Below are positions 1 through 64,000 of a DNA stretch of 64,000 nucleotides, in pieces; position 1 is the first letter of the stretch; each line of letters opens with the position of its first letter. The stretch comes from Misgurnus anguillicaudatus (lineage: Eukaryota; Chordata; Actinopteri; Cypriniformes; Cobitidae). The position numbers and the translations under genes are program-made. Where the stretch lies: assembly GCF_027580225.2 (NCBI RefSeq), contig NC_073355.2, positions 19,899,501 to 19,963,500 of the forward strand. Direction: 5' to 3'. The notes under the pieces were generated by a model. The model made no database searches, was not told the origin of the DNA, and saw nothing but the letters and a program-made list of their open reading frames with translations.

Positions 1-2599
1 TATTGATGAACTAGAAAATACTGAGATACTAAAAGAATTGAAAAACACTGATAATGCTGGTTGTGTCTGTAAAAAAAAAATCATACTCCATTAAGTTTAC
101 ACACAAGTCAACAGCAATCATTAATGTCAGTTTAATTTTTTTTACATTTATATTGAATTTTTTTTACAAGATTAAAGGTGTAAAAAGTATATTCATACTT
201 ATCTCCCCCTCTCATAAAAGGATCATTTACAAAACCTTGATGCTTTAACATTTCAAATAATAATTTCAAAACTATAATTTTTATCTTTTTTTGTAACAGG
301 ACCTTACCAATGCTGAAGGAACAGCAGATGAAGACCAGTGAAGGACCAGCCTCCAGTCCACACTAACTTTCTCTCATCTCCCACATTCACGTACGTGCTC
401 GTTCCCTCACTAGCAGCTACCTCACACAATCCAAATTCAGCAGTATTGCACATTAAGCATGGAGGACCATTGTTCTGAGAGGGGGAATGTCATAAAGTAA
501 GAAAACGAAAAGCTTGAACAGAATCATGCAAACAGTGAAGTCTATTAAGCTTCTATTCGGCTATGTGCCGTTTTCTTTAATAAGCCAGTTAAACCTTAAA
601 CAGCATAAGACACTCAAACAGACCCTGGACGAGTAGCAGAGTACATCACCAATTCAACCCACATGTGCTACCAGCAGAGGTCACCGTTTCTTGCGGTGAC
701 CTGAGGGAAAACGGTTGGATTTGTATCTCCGTTTACTTTACACTACATCACAATAAGCAAAATATATATATATATTTTGTTGATTGCTCTAATATTATTT
801 CTAGAAGCATATATGCCATTTCTAAAACATGCAGACAAAAATACTCTAAAAGTGCTTTACAGCTTGACTCAAGCTCCGGGTAAACTTTTTGTGTTTAGGG
901 GCACTTAAATTGTTCAACTTGATAAACAGGCAACACACAATCAATTTTGCATTCAACAATTGTGTCGATTCGAATAAAACTTAAACGTCGCATCAGATTT
1001 CCTGTGCATTTTAGAAATATTTGGCATTTGAATTAGCTTTGGGTATGTGAAAAACTCAACCAAATTAGGCGACTTCGAAAACAGTCTGAACCAGAATAGG
1101 CTGAATATTGTTTTAAACCCCAAGACCAAACACTCAATGAAAAAACATTAAGAAATACAACCTATTGAATATCAACAAGAAAAATCATCTCTTTAAGAGA
1201 GATTGGGCAACGTTATATTATGAACCGTACATGAAGACTTATTTATCATTTAACGTTATACTATATGTAATAGTGTCAACACAATTGTAATATATATATA
1301 GAAAGAAATACTGAGTAGGCCAAAAATGTTTCTATTATAAAGACTAAAAGTCTCTAGTGTCAATAAGCTTCTCAATCTCTCCATCATCCCTTAAAAAAAT
1401 AAAAAACAGAACATTCAGGAAGTTTTAGATCAACATTCACAAAGACAGTGGGGTACTCATGGCAACAGATATAAAAAAATACAGGCAAATGATTTAAACA
1501 TCTCATGAGTGTAAAAATATTGAGAAAATATCAAATTAAATAAATGAAACGCTGAACCACAATGGGAGGTAGAAAGAAATACAGAGTTATAAAAATTGGC
1601 TAGATAAAAACAAACATACTCAAAAGGCAACTCCAGAAATGTCATCAATCAGGCTTGTTTTGAATATGAACACTTAGTAGAAATATTAGAATAGTACATG
1701 TATTTGACTAGCATGTGACATTCATACCTCTTCTTAACCATTTAAATGAGGCAAAATAACAACCATAGGTCACAATCATGGAAAATAATGGGTAAAAACT
1801 GGGTATACAGGCATGCAATGACGCCATAAATCAAGTATATTTGACTGGTCTTGATTGGAAAAGAGGAGAATATGTAGCCTGGTCCTAACAACACACCAAA
1901 TCCTCTTTTGACTGATGCCACTTTCTTTGGAAAAACAATATCAATCAGTGGGACTTGTTTATTGAAGACAATATTCAGGCTTTGATTCTGCCAACTTTTA
2001 GGGACCAAGTTTAATGGTATTAAGGCCATGAACCAGAAAAGTTGAAATTGAGAGAACATTGGAAGGCGACAATACTTTCGCTTTCAACTGTTGCTAACAG
2101 ATAACGCTTGTGCCTCTGCTCTGATTTGCTCAGCTATTAGTTTACTTTAAGAAAGTGCTTTCATGCATGAGATGTAATTGCTTTCCGTGGGGAAGATTGG
2201 GGGTAATTCTACAAAAAAAGGACAAGCCAATTAAAATAGACATAAGCAAGCACAGTCTGATTATATGGTGCTTTAAAAATACTCTCACTGACCCTGAGAA
2301 GGGAGCGAAAAATATTTTCCCACAAACGTTTTGCGTCTACCTGCGCAGGGGATTGTCAAATGGATGTCTGTCCTGTGTAAGACTAAGGGCAGAATTTAAG
2401 TGCTTTCTGTTGTAAAACTGCATTATGGGACAACTGGCTCTGAACACTGTCGAATCCCTCAAACCATCTGTCCTGTAATAGTAGCTTCGACAACAAGATT
2501 ACATTACATTACGTCGTCAATGTAGTGGACATCTGAGAGTTTCCAGTAACAACTTTTTAAGATCTTCTTTACTCTAAAACTAGTTCCTGATATTTGTGT
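1..2599. other. left flank, no supported gene
   Basis: AT-rich sequence downstream of tnrc18. A plus-strand acceptor-like site (ttttgtaacag at 289-299) precedes two possible short tails ending at stops, and a plus-strand AATAAA lies at 973-978. These could be the last exon of a convergent gene, but no protein is recognisable. A short TA repeat is at about 764-775. Confidence 0.5.
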
Positions 2600-3732
2600 T
2601 TTAAATTGTATTCACAGTTTATTAAAGCTTTTTCATCTGTCGCTGCTTTAAAAAAATTACCGTCACGTAAATCTATGGTACACGAAAATAAAATATTTGT
2701 CCATATTGTATATAGCTTGTATGCATGTATTTACAAATGTGGTCACATCTGCATGACGTTTCAGAATCTATTCAGTCCCACCAGAGCTGCCGACTCATAA
2801 ACGAAACCGTTCTGCATCGGTGGCTGAGCAAGAATCGAATAAATATTCTGATAGATCTTTTGGGCTGCTCAGTGGAAAAGTGACTCACACTTTCCTGTTA
2901 ATAAACAGTCCTTCAAGGCTTGCAGACCACAGTTCTGTCCTTGGGTTGTGAGCAAGGGGGAAACATTTCTTTTAAGTGCTCCTCACGTAGGCCACAGCTT
3001 TACATATAGCATTATTTCACCTGTCCCGAGTTCATTAGCCAGTCTTTGAAGATCTGGCATGGTTCTACAAGCAGTACATAGGAGAGCAGGACACGTGGTG
3101 GAGACTGCTCTCTGGGCAGATAGGAACGGCAAGTGTGACTTGAGCCTGTCAGGTTAAATTACTCTTCTTGTGCACTGGCCCCAGGGCCAAGAAAGCTGGT
3201 TCCATGCCGGCCCTCTCACCATGCAGAACGAGTCCCACAGAAGCGGTGTCATCTCCATTCCAGCTGCGCTGGTGTCTGGTAAGACGAAGGAGAACAGCGG
3301 TGGAGATGCCATTGAACTTCGAGACATTTTTGACACATTTTACTTTGTTTGACACATTTCTCTCTTCCGCTTTCTTGACTGGAGATTCCTCAAGTCCAAG
3401 GACATTATTCCCATCAGCAACGGTGGACAAGACAAGGTGCTCTATAAACAGGCCAAACACTGGATTTCACATCTGTACTATAAGCGCATAATTATACAAT
3501 ACTAAGTGATTCCGAGTTACCATCATGTTTGAAATGACGTGCAAACATGTCACAGGTGTGACAAAGTAGTCTGATGCCAGATCTCAACTGACGCTTCAAC
3601 GTTTGCATCTCCGTGTCAAAAGTTTATGATTCCAATGTGATTAGTTGGGCTTTGAGTAAAGCTAGTACAACTGTCAAGCCCTTGTATCTGGTATCTCACT
3701 CCATTTGCTCCATATGTCTGATTTGTTGATCC
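2600..3732 (-). other. tnrc18: tnrc18 3' UTR (proposed)
   Basis: Noncoding sequence follows the stop. A plausible polyadenylation signal, AATAAA on the minus strand, occurs at 2618-2623, giving a 3' UTR of about 1.1 kb. Another AATAAA at 1958-1963 would give 1.8 kb. Open frames on both strands at 3149-3491 overlap each other and look like chance. Confidence 0.45.
2618..2623 (-). terminator. candidate poly(A) signal for tnrc18
   Basis: AATAAA on the minus strand, the first canonical hexamer downstream of the stop codon. No clear GU-rich element was seen, and a second AATAAA at 1958-1963 is an alternative. Confidence 0.35.
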
Positions 3733-57355
<53,623 letters not shown>

Positions 57356-57374
57356 CCACAAAGATCCAACTTGA

Positions 57375-57395
57375 TTAAAAAAACAGTCCGATCAT
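57375..57395 (-). promoter_or_regulatory. upstream ORF 2 in the tnrc18 5' UTR
   Basis: An ATG at 57395 followed by five sense codons and TAA ends 19 bases before the first main-frame ATG. This minimal uORF is close enough to favour either leaky scanning or inefficient reinitiation at the main start. Confidence 0.45.
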
Positions 57396-57423
57396 GTAAT
57401 TCCGAATGAGCCAGTCTTGTTGG

Positions 57424-57471
57424 CTATAATGTCCCTAGATTTCTAGGCAAATCAGTGTCCTTATCCGGCAT
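57424..57471 (-). promoter_or_regulatory. upstream ORF 1 in the tnrc18 5' UTR
   Basis: An ATG at 57471 opens a 15-codon frame that ends at TAG (57424-57426), upstream of the main start and inside the same exon. If the exon is used as modelled, a scanning ribosome meets this ORF first, so it could dampen tnrc18 translation. The effect is inferred. Confidence 0.5.
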
Positions 57472-57480
57472 TCTGCCGAC

Positions 57481-58862
57481 CTACAAAAACAAAACAGAAA
57501 ATAGTCTTGGATAGATGCGAATGACTTCTAAACTGATTTCAAAATAGATGTAGGGATAAACACAATCATTGATATTTTATATTTTATAATGACGCAGTTT
57601 TAATATCAACTATAACAGGAAAAGAGCAACCTTCAACTCTGGGTGCATGACTGCATCCGATGTATGAAGGCATTAAAACGTTAAAATGTCTCGTGAAAGT
57701 CTGTTTTAAGATAAACGGACGAGGATATGCCTCTCTCGTAATGTGTTTGCAGGCAACATATTGGTTACAAGCCGTCGTTTTTGGTGAACATTCGCGCAAT
57801 AAGTAACCCACATAATCTAGCAAATGCATTGCACATTTGGCGTAATAAAACCTAAAACGTTTATAATCGTTTGACTGTGCGTTTTAAACGTTCGACATGC
57901 ACGAAACCGTCAAAGCGAAATCTATTTTGATGCTGAAAACTGACACAACCAATATAAGTGGGTGATTTAGACATACTTAAGATGATCAAATATTTTCCTT
58001 TGCTTTTAATAAATTGGATGATTGACCTCTACTGGAACGTTCGTCTGTATACAAACCAGGTTTATATTATATATAATGCAAACGGGCTACGTCATGTTAT
58101 ACACAATATCAATCCGTTTTAATCTCCAAACAAGCAATTCATGATGACAGTATACCAGCAAATTACCTCGTCGTTTTCAGTTCAACTATGGTTTTATACT
58201 CCTGTACAAGCAGTTTGATCGGTGCAATATCCAACTGAACGGTCTGTCACAGGGGCTTATCGTTATATTGACCATACTGCTAACTTTAAATAGGTGGTTA
58301 TTGCTACTGAACTACAGTTTGCTTATGAAACACGGGCGGTTCCCTGTATTATTGTGTTAAACTTTACGCATTTATAGGTCAAACCTGCGTTTGAGGTAAA
58401 CATACGCGAAATGTAAATGAAGTCGTAATGTTTTCCTACAGTCATCGTTCCACATAAAAACTACCGTTAGCTTGAATATTGTCGTTAAAATTATGTGACG
58501 ATTAAGTCGATTACTATCAAAACGCAAAGGAAAACACTGCCGAAATAAAGTTTAGATGCGTGCTTGTTTCCAGCCATGCTTCACGATGGCAACACGAACC
58601 CGATCGACAGCCACGTTTCAAACTTTCCCATTTGCAACATCGAAAACTTTTCCGCCTAACGTTAAACATTTAAATGCACCGTTCAGTGGGCTACGGATAT
58701 AAATTAACGTTACTAAACCTAATCTTGTTTACCAAAACTATTCCCCGCCTTTCTATATCGAAAGCAGCACAATTTTTAAAGTCTCTTCGGGGTTTTCTTC
58801 ATAAACATCACGTTAACTGTGTAACGGGTCGTGTGCGGAGTGATATCTATCGACGTCTTACT
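57481..58862 (-). other. tnrc18: 5' UTR intron of tnrc18 (proposed)
   Basis: This intron is inferred between the candidate donor at 58862 and the acceptor at 57481-57482, whose polypyrimidine tract is strong on the minus strand. No exon, repeat or RNA gene was recognised inside it. CpG density is moderately high toward 58560-58860. Confidence 0.4.
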
Positions 58863-59010
58863 TGAAATGGCGACTCAGTTTATAAAATCCAGTTTCTTCG
58901 CAAAATCCGTGAGGTGTGTGGTGGAAAATTTCTTAGGCTCCATTTACAAACCATCCGTAGTTACGCAGAGCGAAAGCACATAGGGGGAAGGCCCTTCGTT
59001 CAAAGCACTG
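58863..59010 (-). other. tnrc18: candidate noncoding first exon of tnrc18
   Basis: The exon carrying the start codon has a good acceptor at 57481-57482, so at least one upstream exon must exist. Reading the minus strand, a donor CAA|GTAAGA occurs at 58862. The sequence 5' of it is CpG-richer than its surroundings and includes CGCCATTT, similar to a YY1 site, of the kind often found just downstream of start sites. The 5' limit is a guess placed below the promoter motifs. This is inference from motifs only; transcript data would be needed to fix it. Confidence 0.4.
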
Positions 59011-59054
59011 TAGTCCTCGGCAAACTCTTCTGCAATGAAACAAGCATTGTTTAA

Positions 59055-59115
59055 CAAGCTCCGCCTCCGCGAAGCTAACGTGACACGTTTTACAGCTACG
59101 CACATGATTGGTCTG
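59055..59115 (-). promoter_or_regulatory. tnrc18: candidate tnrc18 core promoter (CCAAT and GC box)
   Basis: On the minus strand there is GACCAATC (a CCAAT box) at about 59105-59112, followed about 40 bp downstream by a GC-box-like GCGGAGGCGGAG near 59060-59071. That spacing suits a TATA-less CpG promoter firing toward the proposed noncoding exon. A TATAAAA on the plus strand at about 59165 points the other way and is not needed for this model. Confidence 0.35.
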
Positions 59116-62100
59116 CTGAAGTGTCAATCAACTCCATGTACACACTTTGGCTCCTCGCCAGCTCTATAAAACCAATTATGGAACAAGGAGGTTGAACTGT
59201 TTCAAGCCCCCCTTCCTTCAAGACTTCGCTGATCAAAACAAGCGAAGAATTTTGGAGGGCAGTTTCAAGGCCGCTCGAGCTCAACTCATTAAAAAAGATT
59301 GATGTGGACTTATAGGTTTATAGGCCTACTTTGTAGCTTGGACTATATGAATTTGATTAGGGTATATGCATGCTAAAACATGTTATTTGGGGTCAGCATG
59401 TGTATTTTTTATCCAGATTGGTCGAATGCTTATTTATTATCTATCATCTTTAATTTCTAAATTAATTTTTTACGTTTTGCACATGTTTATTTGTTAAATA
59501 AATAATGTTAGTGGCAAAGAAAGGTATCCGCGGGAATTCGAAAATGCACGTTTTGAATGCACGGTGGGTTGTTTTGTATCAAACGACTCTGCAAAATCAA
59601 TAAATGCAAATGTAAGATAAATCAATAATTAAAGGAAATTGCTCACTAGATTACGAAAGATACACTTTAAAAAAGTCAAGAGAACAAATGCAAAATTCTG
59701 AACGAATTTCTGCAATTTATTTATGTGCCGTTTACCTTCACTTAAGCGTGACATAACTCGTGTCTCTATTTGAACTTCAACTACAAACTCTGAGTCTAAA
59801 TCAATTGATCAGTTCACAAAACCTTTCCACATTGGGAGAAAGAGATGATTACAAAAATCTGGTGCGGTTTCTAACCACCCCTTTTGCGCGCGCCTGTTCA
59901 GCGAGGCGGTTTCAAGGCAACCTCCTGAAGGCAGTGGAAACGGGTCAGACAAGAGAAGAGCAAAAGACCTATGTGAATTCTCAGGTTTGAAAGAGCTTGC
60001 CTAATTTGCGACTCTCACTAAAATGACAACACTTTTAAAGGGAAAAAAACAGAGCTTCGGGACTGCCCATTTTCTCCAAGGACTCGTGGGAACAATAGCG
60101 CTGATTTGCTTTGGAAACGGCTCGTGGAGACGATGCGTGGCCATCATCATCAGTGGAGCACTAAAGGTCCATGGTTGTCTGAGTGCTTGTGTTATTAATG
60201 ACCAACGGAGCGTCAATAAATGGCAGACGCATTAGGTTTTGGTCGTGTTGGCAATTTTAAATGTACTCTCTGATAAAATACCAAATCTACGTTGGATGTT
60301 GGTTAACATACGGCCGAGCTTTTTCCCATGCCTAAAACCAGCATGGACGTTTGATTTAGGATTGGAAATGCTTTTATCCCGACCACTGTTGAAAGTGACT
60401 CATCATTTCGACTGTTAAGGTTGGTATTAAATGTTTATTGTAAAAATAAACATGTACCCGAGAATATTTTTTGTTTATTTTTTCATCGTGATATTTAATG
60501 AAACGTTATGCACTATGCTGCATTGTATTGTATTGAGAAAATGTATCGACATGCATTCGCACCAACTTACATTTAGTGAATATTATTTATACAACACAAT
60601 GTGAACAACGATACGTTTAATTTTTGGTTTCATAGATCAGCAAACATGACATTTAGCCCAAATGCATAATTTATATTTTACAGACTTGCTCGTGCCTTTA
60701 TTTGTATTTTACCAATCATTGCGCAGATTTAATCAAACGTTACATTTCTTTTATATAAAAAATATAGAGCAATGCCAACTATTTTGTACATCAACCCACA
60801 TTAAAGATCAAGATTTAAACTAGGCCTATTTGGCATTAAGTAGAGAAATGACTTGTAACCCAAATTATTTTTTAATGTTCCAATAACTTGTTCATGTATA
60901 AATGTCTAAGACACGTGGAACAAAAACAAATAAAAGTGAACTTGAAAATAAAAATAAAATGATGTGTGTGCTTCGTTTTTAATTTATTACCTCCTAAGAT
61001 TCATTCAACGTATTAACTTAAGTGATGGTAATGGTTATATTATTCATGCGACAACTACAACGTAATAGACGAGCAGCTGTTTTGTGTTTTGAAATGAAGA
61101 TCCTTTAAAGTAAGCAAATCAAGTTTATTTAGTCAAAGTGACCGAAAAAATAATTTATTTAGCAAAGTACGACAGAAATCCCGCATTTTGCATGGGGTGC
61201 GGAATAGGCCTTTTTTTCTGAAATGTGCAAATAGACTATCTATAATGCCCAACATGAATTTGCAAGTCATATTGGCTTGTTCTTCCATTGTTCAAGTGAA
61301 CCATAATTAGATCTTCAGCTTTATTTATGCCATTTGAATATAGGATAGTTCTTTGTAATTATAATGCAAATGCACAGAAATGTATTAATGATGTTAAGCC
61401 ATTAAATCCTTAAAGGATTCAGCATTCATTGCTTTAGGTCACTATTGGCGATCTGCCAAGGCACATTGCTCAACAACTAATTGTTTTTTACAATATATTT
61501 TACAATAAATGTGCATTAAAGCAGGATCTGTAATGCATATATTCAGGGCTCATCCTGATGTAGATTGGAAACGCCTGATTATATTTCCTGAAGTTTATTT
61601 AGTTCCAAAGATATATCTTTCCTGAAAGACACATTATATATTAAAGTATGTTGATCATTAGCTATATCTGTTGGTTTTCTATCAATCAAGACCACCAATG
61701 TGTGTGTGTGACAGATAAAAGATAAAAAGAGAGAAATTAATATGGCGTGGCTCCTATTTAATGTTGTTAGTCACAGGGTAAAATCTCAATGGAATTATAA
61801 ATCTAATAGACTTTGATTTCTCCACCTGCCTGGTACTATGATAGTGTTTTTATCTAATCCTACATATGATATTTATAATTCAGTCTGCATTACTAAACGA
61901 CTATCATGTTACCAAATTCTTCATGATGTCTGTGATGATTTAATCACATATCTGTTTAAATTTAAAGGATGAGTGTTTTAGTGTAAAAATACCAAAATCA
62001 GATCGAGAGCACCAGCGCCCTCTAAAGGTCACACAGTTTGCTGTTTATGCGTGCAGACCTCGTTTATCAAGGTCTTTGAAAGGAAGACGAAGGAACTGAC

Positions 62101-62670
62101 CTTAGCAGCCAACGCAATTCAACGTACTTAAATTCATCCTTGTTATTTTAACAGCCACCTAAGCTTTTTTAATATATATATATAACTTATCACACTTTAA
62201 TTTTAATACAATGCTGCAGAGAAAATTCACCTCTAATTCAGTAATGGCTTGACCTCTTCTTCTCATAAAAGTGTGATGAAGAAATGGGATACAAAGCAGA
62301 GCACCTGCATGTGCCTAAGCTCACGTTACTAATTTTGCACATGGACAGAAATGTTTAGTGCCTTGGATGATATCCAAGAGTGTATCTTTTCCACTCCATC
62401 AGCAATAAAGATAATTGTTTATCAACAGATAGGCTATAACGTACAGTCAAGGGCAGATGAATCCCTGTAGTGTTTACAACACAATCTAAGTTGGAGGTGT
62501 CATGCTAACCTTCACAATTTACTTAACAAACTTGCTGGGTTATTTTTAATCAAATGTTGGGTCAAAAATATACAATCCCGTTGGTCTGTAATTTTACCTG
62601 TGGTGGGTTGATTCAACCCAAAATGCTGAGTTGTTTTAACCTATTGTTGGGTCTGTGTTAATTTATTCTA
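59116..62670. other. upstream intergenic DNA, no supported gene
   Basis: No coding exon recognised. 59860-60240 is GC-richer and non-repetitive; the plus-strand frame inside it (60023-60235) has no recognisable domain. 62533-62660 has repeated TGGGTT/AACCCA motifs typical of a fish repeat. Confidence 0.6.
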
Positions 62671-62673
62671 ATG

Positions 62674-63735
62674 CAGGGGTCTCTAACGCGGTGCTCGTGG
62701 GCACCAGGTAGCCCGCACAGAGTCTGGTGCCCGCCAAAGCACATTCTATTAATAGCCTTAATAATAATATTTATTTATTACATATTTATATTAGCTTGGC
62801 TTGGTTAACTGTTAACATTTTAAACAATGCTAAAGCATATCAACAAGTAAAATAAAAAACAAGCAAAACAAAAAAGTTTTGAGTAGACTATATTAAAAAA
62901 TAGCCCTCCAGATTCACTGTAAGCCCGGATAAGTTGAGTTTACTTAAAAAAACGTGTTGCCTAAAAAAAATTTAAGTAATGATTACTTAAAAAGTTTAAG
63001 TGAAGTTTACTTAAACATATAAGTTGTTCTTACAACAATTTTAAGTTGAATAGACTCAAAGTTTTAATTTCTTCCAATATTCCTGCACTCTTAACCCGGA
63101 TTGGTTGACATTACTAGAAATTTGTGAGGAAACCCGTTGCATATAACCTTAGTTTTTATCACTTTATATTACTTTTGATGGTATTATAACACAAAATGAA
63201 TGACTGACTTTAAGTCAATCATTGAATTAACGTGATTCTCCACAGAAACACACACAAAACTGTGTTTTTGACGTACATTGTCACTACTGTGGAGAGAAAT
63301 ACAATTAAATGTTCTGAACACTGATCACCTGAACGGTGACTTCACAAAATTATAGTTTACAACAAAACAACATCAATAAAATAAGAGCTTGAACCTATAT
63401 GACATTTTATTAACAAATATTTGAGTGGTGAAAGTTCTTATCAGTTTTTATTCTGTGAAAAAGTAGAAAATAATAAAAATATTCAGGCGAAAAAGATTAT
63501 GGGTATTCCTCACTACATGAATTAATCATTTTAAGTTCATTTTACTTGAATGTTTTAGTTTAATGGATTTTGTAAGCTTAAAAGTTAAATCAACTAAACT
63601 TTTCAAGCTTTGGCTTCAAAACAGAGAATATTAAGTGATGTTTACTTGATTGTTTAAGTAAAGACAATATCTGGGTTAACAGTATTGTTTTATCCATTGT
63701 GGTAGTCCTGCTCACAAAAAGGTGGGAGACCCCTG
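62674..63735. mobile_element. hAT-like element with nested MITE
   Basis: Starts CAGGGGTCTCTAACGCGG and ends GGGAGACCCCTG. The flanking 8-mers (ttctaatg, gctcaatg) share only four bases, so the target duplication is unproven. Contains an AT-rich palindromic MITE at about 62916-63681. Confidence 0.6.
62916..63681. mobile_element. AT-rich palindromic MITE
   Basis: It begins CACTGTAAGCCCGGATAAGT and ends CTGGGTTAACAGT. Many TTTAAGTAA/TTACTTAAA motifs inside suggest a self-complementary element like the one at 55205-55377. Confidence 0.55.
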
Positions 63736-64000
63736 GCTCAATGGATGGGTTTGTCCTTTTTTGAATCACCCGGAGTGTATATTTAATATATGTGTAAGAA
63801 GAGAGAGAATATCTAAAGACATATTATCAGCTATTCATTGGTATTTTACACCTAATAAATTCTCCAAATGTCATAGCATTTATTCAGATGATTTAAAAAA
63901 ATTGATTCAGATGATTGGTTTTGTGGTCCAGGGTCACAAATAGTACAGATTTAAAAAAAGTGTTCTGTTCTAGATATTCTTGTTAAAACAGCATAAAGTG

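Noticed and set aside
2..341. Possible last two exons of a plus-strand gene (open frame at 2-59, acceptor-like site at 289-299, stop at 339-341)
   Set aside because: No combination of donors and phases gave a recognisable protein tail, and the composition fits AT-rich noncoding DNA. In human the convergent neighbour is SLC29A4, but nothing here resembles it.
59161..59180. TATAAAA with a nearby CCAAT on the plus strand
   Set aside because: Oriented away from tnrc18 and not followed by a recognisable plus-strand gene.
60023..60235. Plus-strand frame with hydrophobic stretches upstream of the gene
   Set aside because: Short, no recognisable domain, no splice or promoter context; GC-richer noncoding DNA explains it.

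Overview
The window is vertebrate nuclear DNA. It has long introns with GT-AG splice signals, CA-dinucleotide microsatellites, small non-autonomous DNA transposons and a tRNA-derived SINE. The protein is clearly orthologous to vertebrate TNRC18, and the dense hAT-type and MITE repeats suggest a teleost fish, possibly a cyprinid. The species assignment is inference.

One gene fills most of the window: tnrc18 (trinucleotide repeat containing 18) on the minus strand. The conserved start (MDGRDFGP) lies at 57352 and the stop at 3733-3735. I resolved 29 coding exons by following conserved protein segments and splice sites. Reading phases agree at every junction except one, between the exons at 21827-22789 and 21341-21493, which is one base out. 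The product is about 2,930 residues, close to the mammalian protein. It is a chromatin repressor with a low-complexity N-terminal half, coiled-coil and AT-hook segments in the middle, a tandem-Tudor-like region, a serine/acidic tract and a C-terminal BAH domain. An upstream noncoding exon and promoter are proposed near 58863-59115, and the 5' UTR carries two short upstream ORFs.

Region by region: 1-2600 is presumed downstream intergenic DNA with no confident gene. 2600-3732 is the 3' UTR. 3733-33896 holds 27 of the 29 coding exons with mostly short introns. 33897-57144 is two long introns around one 162-bp exon and is the main transposon reservoir. 57145-59115 is the 5' end of the gene. 59116-64000 is upstream DNA with a hAT-like nest at the far right.

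The most informative non-genic structure is the nesting of mobile elements. Several insertions show 8-bp target duplications, two have an uninterrupted 'empty site' in another repeat copy in the same window, and one locus (43661-45453) is a three-level nest with every target duplication intact. I found no evidence of an undescribed protein system; the window is one large conserved gene plus repeats.
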